NCBI RefSeq assembly: GCF_021311115.1
Contig: NZ_JAJTNP010000004.1
Location: 62,001-126,000, forward strand
Origin: Chryseobacterium gwangjuense
GTDB lineage: Bacteria; Bacteroidota; Bacteroidia; Flavobacteriales; Weeksellaceae
Direction: 5' to 3'
DNA: 64,000 nt
The position numbers and the translations under genes were made by a program. Positions 1 through 7,732 of this stretch are shown piece after piece (position 1 is the first letter of the stretch; the number at the start of each line of letters is the position of its first letter). Under the pieces are notes generated by a model. That model saw nothing but the letters and a program-made list of their open reading frames with translations, made no database searches and was not told the DNA's origin.

Positions 1-786
1 TTCAAAAAACGTCCGAATGTAGAAACCAGAACTCCTGATATCAAATTCCACTTGCATATTGACAGAGAATTAATTACTATTTCTTTGGATTCTTCGGGTG
101 ATGCTTTGTTTAAAAGAGGATACAGGAGAGAGCAGGGTGAAGCTCCTATTAATGAGGTGTTAGCAAGCGGAATGCTGCAACTGGCAGGTTGGGACGGAAA
201 AGGGAATTTCCTTGATCCGATGTGTGGTTCCGGAACTTTATTGATCGAAGCGGCGATGATCGCGTTGGATCTTCCGGCACAGATTTTCAGAAAAAGATTT
301 GCTTTCCAAAACTGGCAAAATTATGATGCTGATCTGTTTACGAAAATTAAAGAATTCAGAATCAACAGAGTTAAAGAATTCACAGGAAAGATTGTTGGTT
401 ACGACATCGACGCCAGAATGCTGAATGCGGCCAGAATGAATATTGAAGCTGCTGAAATGGAAGATGTGATTGAAGTAAGAAAACAAAATTTCTTTGATTC
501 TAAAAAAGATCTTTTCCCATTGTTGATGGTCTTTAATCCGCCTTATGACGAGAGAATTTCGATTAATGATGATGATTTTTATAAGAAAATAGGAGATACG
601 TTCAAAACACATTATCCGAATACATTGGCCTGGTTGATTTCTTCAGATTTAGAGGCGGTAAAGAAAATCGGTCTTCGTCCGTCAAGAAAAATTAAACTTT
701 TCAACGGAAAACTGGAAACAAGATTTTTACAGTATGAAATGTATGAAGGAACGAAGAAGGTGCATAAATTAGAAAACGATAAATAA
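1..786 (+). CDS. THUMP-type class I SAM-dependent RNA methyltransferase (RlmL-like), 5' end missing
   Basis: The reading frame is open from the first base, so the gene begins upstream of the window and only about 261 C-terminal residues are seen. The visible part is a Rossmann methyltransferase. DPMCGSGTLLIEAAMIA is the SAM-binding loop, GYDIDARMLNAARMN is the ribose-binding acidic strand region, and VFNPPYDERI is the NPPY catalytic motif of N-methylating enzymes. This arrangement is that of the RlmL/YcbY family, which makes m2G in 23S rRNA. The N-terminal THUMP domain expected for the family would lie outside the window. The family is clear; the exact target nucleotide is inferred. The following gene starts 28 bases downstream and may be co-transcribed. 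Confidence 0.85.
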   Translation, partial: FKKRPNVETRTPDIKFHLHIDRELITISLDSSGDALFKRGYRREQGEAPINEVLASGMLQLAGWDGKGNFLDPMCGSGTLLIEAAMIALDLPAQIFRKRFAFQNWQNYDADLFTKIKEFRINRVKEFTGKIVGYDIDARMLNAARMNIEAAEMEDVIEVRKQNFFDSKKDLFPLLMVFNPPYDERISINDDDFYKKIGDTFKTHYPNTLAWLISSDLEAVKKIGLRPSRKIKLFNGKLETRFLQYEMYEGTKKVHKLENDK

Positions 787-814
787 AAAGATACCTTTTG
801 ATTTTTTTGATGGT

Positions 815-1189
815 TTGGGGGCAGTTTTAGATGTATTAAGTTTAGATCTAGGATCTTCTTCAAAATTTCCTTCAGATGAGAAGAGAAAAAATAAAAAATC
901 AAAATATAGAGGAGAAATTTGGAGTACAGCTTTTTTAGTTGTTGCTTCTTTCCTTTTGTATATAATTTTTAAAGATCCTTTGCCGGAGAAGAATTTAACT
1001 CAATCTATTATTGTATGTTCATTAATAGGTTTGGTTATATCTTTTATTATGTTTTTTTCGTTATATCATTTGGGGCTTTATTATTTCAAAAGCATTTTTA
1101 AATTTTTGTTCTTTAGTTGTTCATTAGTTTTGCTAATGGTTGCAATTGTTTTGAGTGTGTATTTTAAGTCAAATTTGTTTAGTCTTTAA
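815..1189 (+). CDS. small hypothetical membrane protein
   Basis: I do not recognise a family. The roughly 124-residue protein has a short charged N-terminus (KRKNKKSKYRGE) followed by three hydrophobic segments at about residues 35-50, 63-83 and 92-115, which suggests an inner-membrane protein. There is no ATG start. The frame is open back to a stop at 770, and the reading IPFDFFDGLGAVLDVLS just before and across the TTG at 815 looks like genuine protein. Translation may therefore begin slightly upstream at a non-standard codon, or at this TTG. It lies between a methyltransferase and a glycosyltransferase in the same direction. Codon use is AT-rich like its neighbours. Confidence 0.6.
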   Translation: MGAVLDVLSLDLGSSSKFPSDEKRKNKKSKYRGEIWSTAFLVVASFLLYIIFKDPLPEKNLTQSIIVCSLIGLVISFIMFFSLYHLGLYYFKSIFKFLFFSCSLVLLMVAIVLSVYFKSNLFSL

Positions 1190-1200
1190 ATTTTAAAAAA

Positions 1201-2205
1201 TTGAATCCTACTATTTCCATAGTCGTCGCTATATTTAACCGAAAAGATGAACTTTTCGAACTTCTCAATTCACTGACTTTTCAAACCGATAAAGTTTTTG
1301 AAGTCATTATTGTGGATGATGGATCACTCATTGATCTGAAACCTACCATCGAAAATTTTAATGGAATTTTAGATATTAAATATTTCAGAAAAGACAATTC
1401 TGGACCTGGTTTGACCAGGAATTACGGAGCTAGAAGAGCGGCAAATGACTGGTTGGTTTTTGTAGACAGCGATGTGATTGTAGAGAAAGACTATATCGAA
1501 AACATCAAAAAGGATATCATTGAAATTCCTTGTGATGCTTTTGGTGGAGCGGATAAGGCGCATAAAGGCTTTAACCTGATGCAAAAAGCAATCTCTTATT
1601 CCATGACTTCGGTTTTTACAACCGGGGGAATTAGAGGGAATAAAAAGGCGGTTTCTAAGTTTCAGCCCCGAAGTTTTAATATGGGAGTGAAAAAAGAAGT
1701 TTTTGAAAAAGTAGGCGGTTTCTCTGAGATGAGAATCGGTGAAGATCCGGATCTTTCTATGACGCTTTGGGAAAACGGTTTTACAACTGCATTTTTTGAT
1801 GATATTGCAGTATATCATAAACGTCGTGTGGATTTTGGTAAATTTTCCAAGCAGGTTTATCAGTTTGGCTGTGCAAGACCTATTTTGAATCAGAGACATC
1901 CTAATTATGTAAAGATTTCATTTGCATTTCCTACTTTATTTCTATTAGGATATTTATTGGGATTTGTAGAGTATTTTGCCTTAGGAAAAGGTTTTATACT
2001 TTCTTTGTTTGGTCTGTATACTTTTATGGTACTGATCCATGCGCTTATCGTGACTAAAAATATTGCGATTGCGGCAATGGCGGTAGTATCTACCTATATT
2101 CAAATGTTTTCGTACGGTTACGGATTTTTGAAATCGTGGATTTTACTGAATGTTTTAAGGATGAAACCTGAAGAAGCTTTCCCGAAACATTTTCATAAAA
2201 TTTAA
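1201..2205 (+). CDS. family 2 glycosyltransferase, membrane-anchored
   Basis: The 334-residue protein has a GT-A fold typical of GT2: TISIVVAIFNRKDELFELL at the N-terminus, the nucleotide-sugar-binding DDGS at residues 39-42, the metal-binding DSD at 89-91, and an acidic GEDPDLSMTLWENG segment as the catalytic base region. The C-terminal third (about residues 235-325) is hydrophobic with two to three membrane segments, so the enzyme probably works at the cytoplasmic face of the inner membrane on a lipid-linked or surface glycan acceptor. The start is TTG, because no in-frame ATG precedes the essential N-terminal strand. Donor and acceptor cannot be read from the sequence. It ends about 195 bases before a strong palindromic terminator. 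Confidence 0.85.
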   Translation: MNPTISIVVAIFNRKDELFELLNSLTFQTDKVFEVIIVDDGSLIDLKPTIENFNGILDIKYFRKDNSGPGLTRNYGARRAANDWLVFVDSDVIVEKDYIENIKKDIIEIPCDAFGGADKAHKGFNLMQKAISYSMTSVFTTGGIRGNKKAVSKFQPRSFNMGVKKEVFEKVGGFSEMRIGEDPDLSMTLWENGFTTAFFDDIAVYHKRRVDFGKFSKQVYQFGCARPILNQRHPNYVKISFAFPTLFLLGYLLGFVEYFALGKGFILSLFGLYTFMVLIHALIVTKNIAIAAMAVVSTYIQMFSYGYGFLKSWILLNVLRMKPEEAFPKHFHKI

Positions 2206-2226
2206 TTTAGCTGTAAGTTTTTTTGA

Positions 2227-2322
2227 AGCAAAGATTTTTTTAATCGTTGATTTTAGAAGGCAAAAGCAAATAAATTTGCTGCGCGAAGCATGAACGATAG
2301 CTTAATGTGATTCATCTTTGCT
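2227..2322. repeat. nested inverted-repeat element
   Basis: This 96-base intergenic stretch contains three nested pairs of complementary arms. AGCAAAGAT at 2227-2235 pairs with ATCTTTGCT at 2314-2322. ATCGTT at 2243-2248 pairs with AACGAT at 2293-2298. AGCAAAT/ATTTGCT forms a tight hairpin at 2265-2280. Nothing coding is visible. It could be a REP- or MITE-like element or a structured RNA. Confidence 0.45.
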
Positions 2323-2400
2323 TGCTTAAATAGAAATAGTATTTACATTAAACTTTGTGTTTGAGAAATCTAAGGTTCAGTGTTAAAATCAAAAAATAAC

Positions 2401-2432
2401 ATAAAAGCTGTTGAATATTCAACAGCTTTTAT
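2401..2432. terminator. perfect 32-bp palindrome, bidirectional terminator
   Basis: The sequence is a perfect palindrome with arms ATAAAAGCTGTTGAAT and its complement. It lies 8 bases past the stop of the minus-strand PLP enzyme, and a T-rich run follows in that direction. It probably ends that transcript and may also stop read-through from the glycosyltransferase side. Confidence 0.8.
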
Positions 2433-2439
2433 AAAATAA

Positions 2440-3666
2440 TTAGGATATGGAAATAGTTTCATGGTTAAGAACACCTGTTTTAATCATGCATTCTTTCATT
2501 TTTGTATAAGTTCTTTCAATATCATGATCTAACCCGATTGAGAATCTGATCAAACCGTCTGAAATTCCCATTTCGGCACGTTCTTCTTCCGGGATTTCTG
2601 ATGAGGTAGAGCTTCCTGAACATGAGAATAATGTTTTATAGAATCCTAAACTCACTGCTAAATAGCCTAAGTTCTCTTGTTGCATCATCTCCATAAGATC
2701 ATTTGCTTTTTCAGTAGTTCCTGCGTCTAAAGTCAATAAGCCACCGAATCCGTACTCTTCATGCATCATGCTTTTCATAAGCTCATGATTTCTGTGAGAT
2801 TTTAATCCGGGATATACCACTCTTAATCCGTCGTTTTCAAATCTTTCAGCTAGATACATTGCATTGTGGCTGTGCTGCTTCATTCTGATATGAAGAGTTC
2901 TTAAGTTCTTTAAGATGCTTGCTGAACGGAAACTGTCCATTGTAGGTCCTAACAACATACAAGCTCCTGTATTTACATTCTTCGTATCATTAATGAATTC
3001 CTGGCTTCCACAGTAAACACCGCCTACAGTATCACTGCTTCCGTTAATAAATTTCGTTAAAGAATGAATTACGATATCTGCTCCTAATGAAGTAGGAGAA
3101 ATCGATAGAGGTGAAAAAGTATTATCAACAATCAGTTTTAGATTGTGTTTTTTACAGATTTCAGAAAGTTTTCTAAGATCTGCTACTTCCAATAACGGGT
3201 TGCTTACGCTTTCACAATAAATCATTTTTGTATTCGGCGTAATAGCACTTTCTATCGATTCAAAATTGTTGATGTCTACGAAAGTCGTATTGATATTATA
3301 AGGAGGAAGGAAGTTCTTTAAAAAAGCATAGGTTCCTCCGTAGATTGTTCTGCTTGAAATAATATGATCTCCGCTTTTACAGATTTGCATTAAAACGGAA
3401 GTGATCGCTCCCATTCCAGATGCAGTTACATTAGCTGTTTCTGTATTTTCCATCTTGGCAAGTGCTTGTGAAAGATACAGATTCATAGGTGAGGAATGTC
3501 TTGAATATAAATAGCAACCGTCTGCATTTCCTTCAAAAGTGTCGAACATGGTTTTCGCAGAAAGGAAAGTGTATGTTGAACTGTCTGAAATAGAAGGGTT
3601 TACTCCTCCGAATTCTCCAAAATATTGTAAGTCCTGGATTTCATTAGCCGCATTAAAATGCTCCAT
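2440..3666 (-). CDS. Cys/Met-metabolism PLP-dependent enzyme (methionine gamma-lyase / cystathionine lyase-like)
   Basis: The 408-residue protein belongs to the fold-type I trans-sulfuration family. YSRHSSP at 54-60 is the phosphate-contact motif donated across the dimer, DNTF at 181-184 holds the pyridine-binding Asp, and SLTKFINGSSD carries the PLP lysine Lys205. The family degrades or makes sulfur amino acids, releasing 2-oxobutyrate, ammonia and a thiol in the lyase members. The position that is a conserved Cys in classical methionine gamma-lyases (YGCT) is Gly here (YGGT, 109-112), so canonical lyase activity should not be assumed. It is divergent from an Lrp/AsnC regulator with a 157-base shared promoter region, an arrangement like mdeA/mdeR of Pseudomonas putida. 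Family sure, substrate unsure. Confidence 0.85.
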   Translation of the reverse strand: MEHFNAANEIQDLQYFGEFGGVNPSISDSSTYTFLSAKTMFDTFEGNADGCYLYSRHSSPMNLYLSQALAKMENTETANVTASGMGAITSVLMQICKSGDHIISSRTIYGGTYAFLKNFLPPYNINTTFVDINNFESIESAITPNTKMIYCESVSNPLLEVADLRKLSEICKKHNLKLIVDNTFSPLSISPTSLGADIVIHSLTKFINGSSDTVGGVYCGSQEFINDTKNVNTGACMLLGPTMDSFRSASILKNLRTLHIRMKQHSHNAMYLAERFENDGLRVVYPGLKSHRNHELMKSMMHEEYGFGGLLTLDAGTTEKANDLMEMMQQENLGYLAVSLGFYKTLFSCSGSSTSSEIPEEERAEMGISDGLIRFSIGLDHDIERTYTKMKECMIKTGVLNHETISIS

Positions 3667-3823
3667 AATTATGATTGTTTTTATTATGGATAAAAATGTA
3701 AATAACTGATGTTTTTTACAATAATGTTTTACTTTTTTAGAATATAAAACTGTATAATTGAAAAAATATAGTAATATTGTTTAAATTATGTATTGAATAT
3801 GAATTTTAACCAAAAATATAACT

Positions 3824-4282
3824 ATGGATTTTGATGATTTAGACAAAAAATTGCTGGTATATCTGCAGGAAGATGCCAAACAAACCACCAAAGAATTGTC
3901 TTACAAGTTGGGGTTATCTGTAACGGCAGTATACGAACGCATAAAAAAACTTGAAAAAAACGGAGTCATCTCAAAATATGTTGCATTGCTGAATAAAGAT
4001 AAAATTAATAAAAATTTCATTGTCTTATGCCATGTAAAACTGATTCAGCATAAAAAAGAATATGTGATCGATTTTGAAAAAGAAGTGGTTAACCTACCGG
4101 AAATAACTGAGTGCTTTCATGTGAGTGGGGACTATGATTATATTTTAAAAATTAATGTAAAAGATATGCAGGATTACAGAAGCTTTATGCTGACAAAATT
4201 AACGACCATTAAGCATATTGCAAGCACTCATAGTTCATTCATGATCTCTGAGGTGAAAAATACAACGGCAATTGTTTTGTAG
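3824..4282 (+). CDS. Lrp/AsnC family transcriptional regulator
   Basis: The 152-residue protein has the standard two-part layout. Residues 1-60 form an N-terminal winged HTH (DDLDKKLLVYLQEDAKQTTK, then LGLSVTAVYERIKKLEKNG). Residues about 70-145 form a C-terminal RAM/ligand domain with the typical GDYDYILKINVKDM segment. Such proteins sense amino acids and regulate adjacent amino-acid genes. It is transcribed away from the PLP lyase-like gene, so control of that gene by methionine or another amino acid is the simplest inference. It converges on the bestrophin gene with only 17 bases between stop codons. Confidence 0.92.
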   Translation: MDFDDLDKKLLVYLQEDAKQTTKELSYKLGLSVTAVYERIKKLEKNGVISKYVALLNKDKINKNFIVLCHVKLIQHKKEYVIDFEKEVVNLPEITECFHVSGDYDYILKINVKDMQDYRSFMLTKLTTIKHIASTHSSFMISEVKNTTAIVL

Positions 4283-4299
4283 TTATATCAATGGCGGTT

Positions 4300-5331
4300 T
4301 TACACCAGAACACCATTTTTAGAGGAAATAGGGTCAGGAAGTTCAGTTTCTCCGGTCATTTGCAGCAAATCGATTTCAATGGTTCTGCAGATGGAAAGCA
4401 TAGGAACGTCAAACATTAATCCGGCAAAAGGATTTTCTGAATAATCTCCAACCAATTCCATAATAATATAAATCCAGCCGATAATAATGCAGAACGGAAT
4501 AGAAGTCCAGATTCCCCAATCGCCTAATTTTGCAAATTCATTGACTAAACCTAAAGGAAGTAACATGATAAAAAGTACATTGAAAACAAAAGCTGTACTC
4601 GCAAACTGCCTTGGAGACGGGAATTTTTTAATTCTTTCTGCCTGTCCCTGGAAATTGTAAAATTCATTCAGGGAAGCCTGTAATTGGGTTTGATTGAAGT
4701 CAGAAATTGCCTGAATGTTTTTTAAATTATTGATATCTTTTGCCTGTTGAGAAACCAAATACGTTGCGAAATTCTTATAATGAGACTGAAGCTCGGCTTC
4801 TTCTTCCGAAAGATATTTGTTAAGGAAAATCGGCGTTCTCCCATAATCCGGAAACCCGGCTTTAATTAATCTGTTACGTCGATGATTAATATGATGGGAA
4901 TGTTCTTTTTCAGCTTTAATATGTTCCCATTCCGTTGGAACTAATAATTGTTCCCGGAATGCATATAACCAAGCAATATGGCGATAAACGATTTTTTTTC
5001 TTCGGTCTTCTAGATCAAAAAGACCTACTTCTTCATTGTCCGTATTAAATGCATAGACCATAGATGCGAAAGAACGGCTGGAATTTACAATTCCGCCCCA
5101 TATTTTTCGGGCTTCCCAAAGTCTGTCGTAGGCCTGATTATTTTTAAAACCCACCAAAAATGCTTCTGCGGTACCAATCAGTGCAACCGGAACCCAAGGA
5201 ATAATCATCCATTCCCAATGGAAAAAATGAAATAAAACGGCAATTAATGTGCACCAAACCGAAATCCAGATAAGATGAACTCCCGACAAATCGAGAACTT
5301 GTCTGTAGTTAACATATTTTGTGGTAATCAT
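4300..5331 (-). CDS. bestrophin-family anion channel
   Basis: The 343-residue protein matches bacterial bestrophins (the former UPF0187). An N-terminal pair of membrane segments (about 15-60) includes the signature GFKNNQAYDRLWEARKIWG just after the first pair. A long charged helical cytosolic region follows, then a second membrane pair around residues 245-300, and a conserved end with GDYSENPFAGLMFDVPM. Homologues form pentameric channels in the inner membrane. The gene is a single unit with about 100 bases separating it from the terminator of the E1 gene upstream. There is no neighbouring gene that hints at a physiological role. Confidence 0.88.
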   Translation of the reverse strand: MITTKYVNYRQVLDLSGVHLIWISVWCTLIAVLFHFFHWEWMIIPWVPVALIGTAEAFLVGFKNNQAYDRLWEARKIWGGIVNSSRSFASMVYAFNTDNEEVGLFDLEDRRKKIVYRHIAWLYAFREQLLVPTEWEHIKAEKEHSHHINHRRNRLIKAGFPDYGRTPIFLNKYLSEEEAELQSHYKNFATYLVSQQAKDINNLKNIQAISDFNQTQLQASLNEFYNFQGQAERIKKFPSPRQFASTAFVFNVLFIMLLPLGLVNEFAKLGDWGIWTSIPFCIIIGWIYIIMELVGDYSENPFAGLMFDVPMLSICRTIEIDLLQMTGETELPDPISSKNGVLV

Positions 5332-5385
5332 AAGTGTTCTACATTTTAATACAAACTTGATTAAAAGTAGTAAAAAAAATGCACA

Positions 5386-5418
5386 AAAAAACCTCTAAAA
5401 TTATTTAGAGGTTTTATA
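5386..5418 (-). terminator. rho-independent terminator of the E1 gene
   Basis: The arms AAAACCTCTAAA (5388-5399) and TTTAGAGGTTTT (5404-5415) form a 12-bp hairpin with a 4-base loop. In the minus direction a T run follows, just after the E1 stop codon. Confidence 0.85.
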
Positions 5419-5431
5419 TTTTCTAGTTGAA

Positions 5432-7504
5432 TTAGTATTTCAACATCTCTTCAATTTTTGCGCTTAGTTTTTCCGCATTTGGAAGCATTTCTCTTTCCAA
5501 GACCAAATTAATAGGAACAGCAGGTGTATCTAAAGACCCCATTGTTTCTACAGGTGCATCAAGATATTTGAAGCAGTTCTTAGAAATTCTGTGTGCGAAG
5601 GCTTCGGCAAACGAATTGTTAAGCTGTTCTTCTGTAAGAACAATACATTTTCCGTGAGCTTTTACTCTTTCGAAAACAAGTTCTTCATCCAAAGGAATTA
5701 AAGTTCTCAGATCGATCACCTCAACTCTTCCGTTAAAGTTTTTCGAAGCTTCTTTAGCCCAGTAAACTCCCATTCCGTAAGTTACGACTAATAAAGTTCT
5801 GCCTTTTTCAGTTTCGTTTTTATCAGCTTCAATGATTACTCTACCTTTTCCGAAAGGTAAGATATAGTCTTCTGCAGGTTCAATCGTTTTTGCATCTTCA
5901 GTTCCCGGAACTTTGCTCCAGTACAATCCTTTATGCTCCAACATCACTACCGGATTCGGATCGTAATAAGCTGCTTTTAGTAATCCTTTAAAATCTGCTG
6001 CATTACTTGGATAAGCGATTTTAATCCCTTTAATATTGGCTAAAATACTTTCAACACTTCCACTGTGGTAAGGACCACCACCTCCGTATGCTCCAATCGG
6101 AACACGGATGATATTGCTTACAGGGAATTTACCCTGACTTAAATAACTTGATTTTGAAATTTCAGTAATCAATTGGTTGATTCCCGGATAGATATAATCT
6201 GCAAATTGTACTTCAACAATCGGTTTTAATCCTACAGCACTCATTCCCGTTGTAGAACCAATGATATAGGCTTCCTGAATAGCGGTATTGAAAACTCTTT
6301 TGCTTCCGAATTTCTTTCCTAAAGTTACCGTTTCACGGAAAACTCCACCAATTCTTTCTCCAACATCCTGTCCGTAAAGAAGAGCTTCTGGGTGTTTCCA
6401 CATCAATTCCTGAATAGCATGAATCGCAGCATCTACCATTACGATTTTTTCTCCACCTTCAGGTTCGCGAGTTCCCACTTCTTCCGTAATCGGAGTAGGA
6501 GCGAAAATGTGTTGCATTACCGTTTCAGGCTTTGGATCTTCTGCTTTCTGAGCTCTTTCGAATGCTTCTTCAGCTTCCAAACGAGCTTTTTTAGTGATTT
6601 GTTTTAATAATTCTTCGTCAACACCAGCATCGATCAAATGATTTCTAAGAATTTCTCCCGGATCTTTTGCTCTGTGCTTCGTTAAATCTTCTTCATCTCT
6701 GTAGAATTCTCTTCTCACTCCTGAAGTGTGGTGACCGATTAAAACTGTTTTAGCACAAACAACCAAAGGTTTTCTTTCAGTTCGTACAAAATCAACAGCT
6801 TTTTTCATGGCTTCATAGCTTTCTACGAAATCTGTTCCGTCAACTCTCATTCTGCTTAAACCGGTAAATCCAGCTACAAAATCATATGCGTCACAAGTTC
6901 TAGCTTCATCTTTTGTAACAGAAATTCCCCATTCGTTATCCTGAACCAGAAAAATGATAGGAAGTTGATGTAATGCTGAAAACTGAAGCGCTTCACTCAC
7001 TTCACCTTCCGTTACAGAATTGTCTCCAAGGCTGCAAACCACAACCGGATTGTTTTCAAATTGCTGTAAATTAAAATCCTGAATATATTTTATCCCTTGT
7101 GCAACTCCCGCAGTAGGAATCGTTTGCATTCCTGTTGCTGAACTTTGATGAATGATTTTTGGTTTGTCTTCATCTCTGCTCGAAGGGTGAGAATAATAAG
7201 ATCTTCCTCCTGAAAAAGGATCATCTGCTTTTGCCAATAACTGCAACATCAATTGGTAAGGTTCGAAACCGATTCCCAAAAGGATACTTTCGTCTCTGTA
7301 GTAAGGAGAAACCCAGTCTTCTTTTTTTAGCTGATAAGCGGTTGCCAATTGAATAGCTTCATGACCTCTTGATGTGCTATGAACATATTTAGTAACATTT
7401 CTGTTTTCTTCATAGATATCTGCCATTGCTTTAGCAAGCATCATATGGTTGTATGCTTTAAGCAAAATATCTTGAGAAACTTTTTCGTGAAGTGTATTTT
7501 CCAT
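5432..7504 (-). CDS. 2-oxoacid dehydrogenase E1, fused alpha and beta subunits (branched-chain type)
   Basis: The 690-residue protein joins both halves of a heterotetrameric E1. Residues 1-~330 are the thiamine-diphosphate-binding alpha part (STSRGHEAIQLATA, YYRDESILLGIG, then GDNSVTEGEVSEAL). Residues ~360-690 are the transketolase-like beta part (GQDVGERIGGVFRETVTLG, VEVQFADYIYPGINQLI). The fusion is usual in Bacteroidota and is annotated as branched-chain 2-oxoacid dehydrogenase E1. It would decarboxylate oxoacids from Val, Leu and Ile to acyl-CoA with separately encoded E2 and E3. An upstream in-frame ATG at 7531 was rejected because a TATATTTG promoter box lies between it and the ATG at 7504. 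The usual GDG of the cofactor motif reads GDN. Confidence 0.9.
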   Translation of the reverse strand: MENTLHEKVSQDILLKAYNHMMLAKAMADIYEENRNVTKYVHSTSRGHEAIQLATAYQLKKEDWVSPYYRDESILLGIGFEPYQLMLQLLAKADDPFSGGRSYYSHPSSRDEDKPKIIHQSSATGMQTIPTAGVAQGIKYIQDFNLQQFENNPVVVCSLGDNSVTEGEVSEALQFSALHQLPIIFLVQDNEWGISVTKDEARTCDAYDFVAGFTGLSRMRVDGTDFVESYEAMKKAVDFVRTERKPLVVCAKTVLIGHHTSGVRREFYRDEEDLTKHRAKDPGEILRNHLIDAGVDEELLKQITKKARLEAEEAFERAQKAEDPKPETVMQHIFAPTPITEEVGTREPEGGEKIVMVDAAIHAIQELMWKHPEALLYGQDVGERIGGVFRETVTLGKKFGSKRVFNTAIQEAYIIGSTTGMSAVGLKPIVEVQFADYIYPGINQLITEISKSSYLSQGKFPVSNIIRVPIGAYGGGGPYHSGSVESILANIKGIKIAYPSNAADFKGLLKAAYYDPNPVVMLEHKGLYWSKVPGTEDAKTIEPAEDYILPFGKGRVIIEADKNETEKGRTLLVVTYGMGVYWAKEASKNFNGRVEVIDLRTLIPLDEELVFERVKAHGKCIVLTEEQLNNSFAEAFAHRISKNCFKYLDAPVETMGSLDTPAVPINLVLEREMLPNAEKLSAKIEEMLKY

Positions 7505-7510
7505 AGGTAG

Positions 7511-7542
7511 CAAATATACATAAAAAAACAAAATACTAACAA
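7511..7542 (-). promoter_or_regulatory. flavobacterial promoter of the E1 gene (TTG-N21-TATATTTG)
   Basis: On the minus strand TATATTTG (7511-7518) matches the TAnnTTTG -7 element of Bacteroidota. A TTG lies 21 bases upstream at 7540-7542, within the expected -33 spacing. The box ends only 6 bases before the ATG, so the mRNA should be leaderless or nearly so. Confidence 0.7.
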
Positions 7543-7550
7543 GTGTTAGT
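7535..7550. promoter_or_regulatory. operator-like palindrome over the -33 element
   Basis: ACTAACA and TGTTAGT form 7-base arms with a 2-base spacer and cover the -33 TTG of the E1 promoter. The size and symmetry fit a dimeric repressor, for example a TetR-type protein, but no such regulator lies in the window. Confidence 0.5.
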
Positions 7551-7732
7551 GTTTTTAGGTAATCTATTGAGTGCTATTTGGTTTTATTTAAAAACTTAGG
7601 AATAAGTCTGATATATGATTGCTAAAAATATACATTGTGATTCAGAGAGATTTATAAAAACTAATTTCAAAAGATAAAAAATTGAAGTAACTTTACATTC
7701 TCTTTTATAATTAAAAGCTAGAAAAAAGTTAC

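Noticed and set aside
1369-1899. A 176-codon antisense frame within the glycosyltransferase gene
   Set aside because: It is the complement of conserved GT2 motifs, with no start signal or promoter.
3667-3823. Possible Lrp operator pairs (ACAATA/TATTGT) in the divergent promoter region
   Set aside because: The arms are only six A/T-rich bases and are spaced irregularly, so they cannot be told from background.
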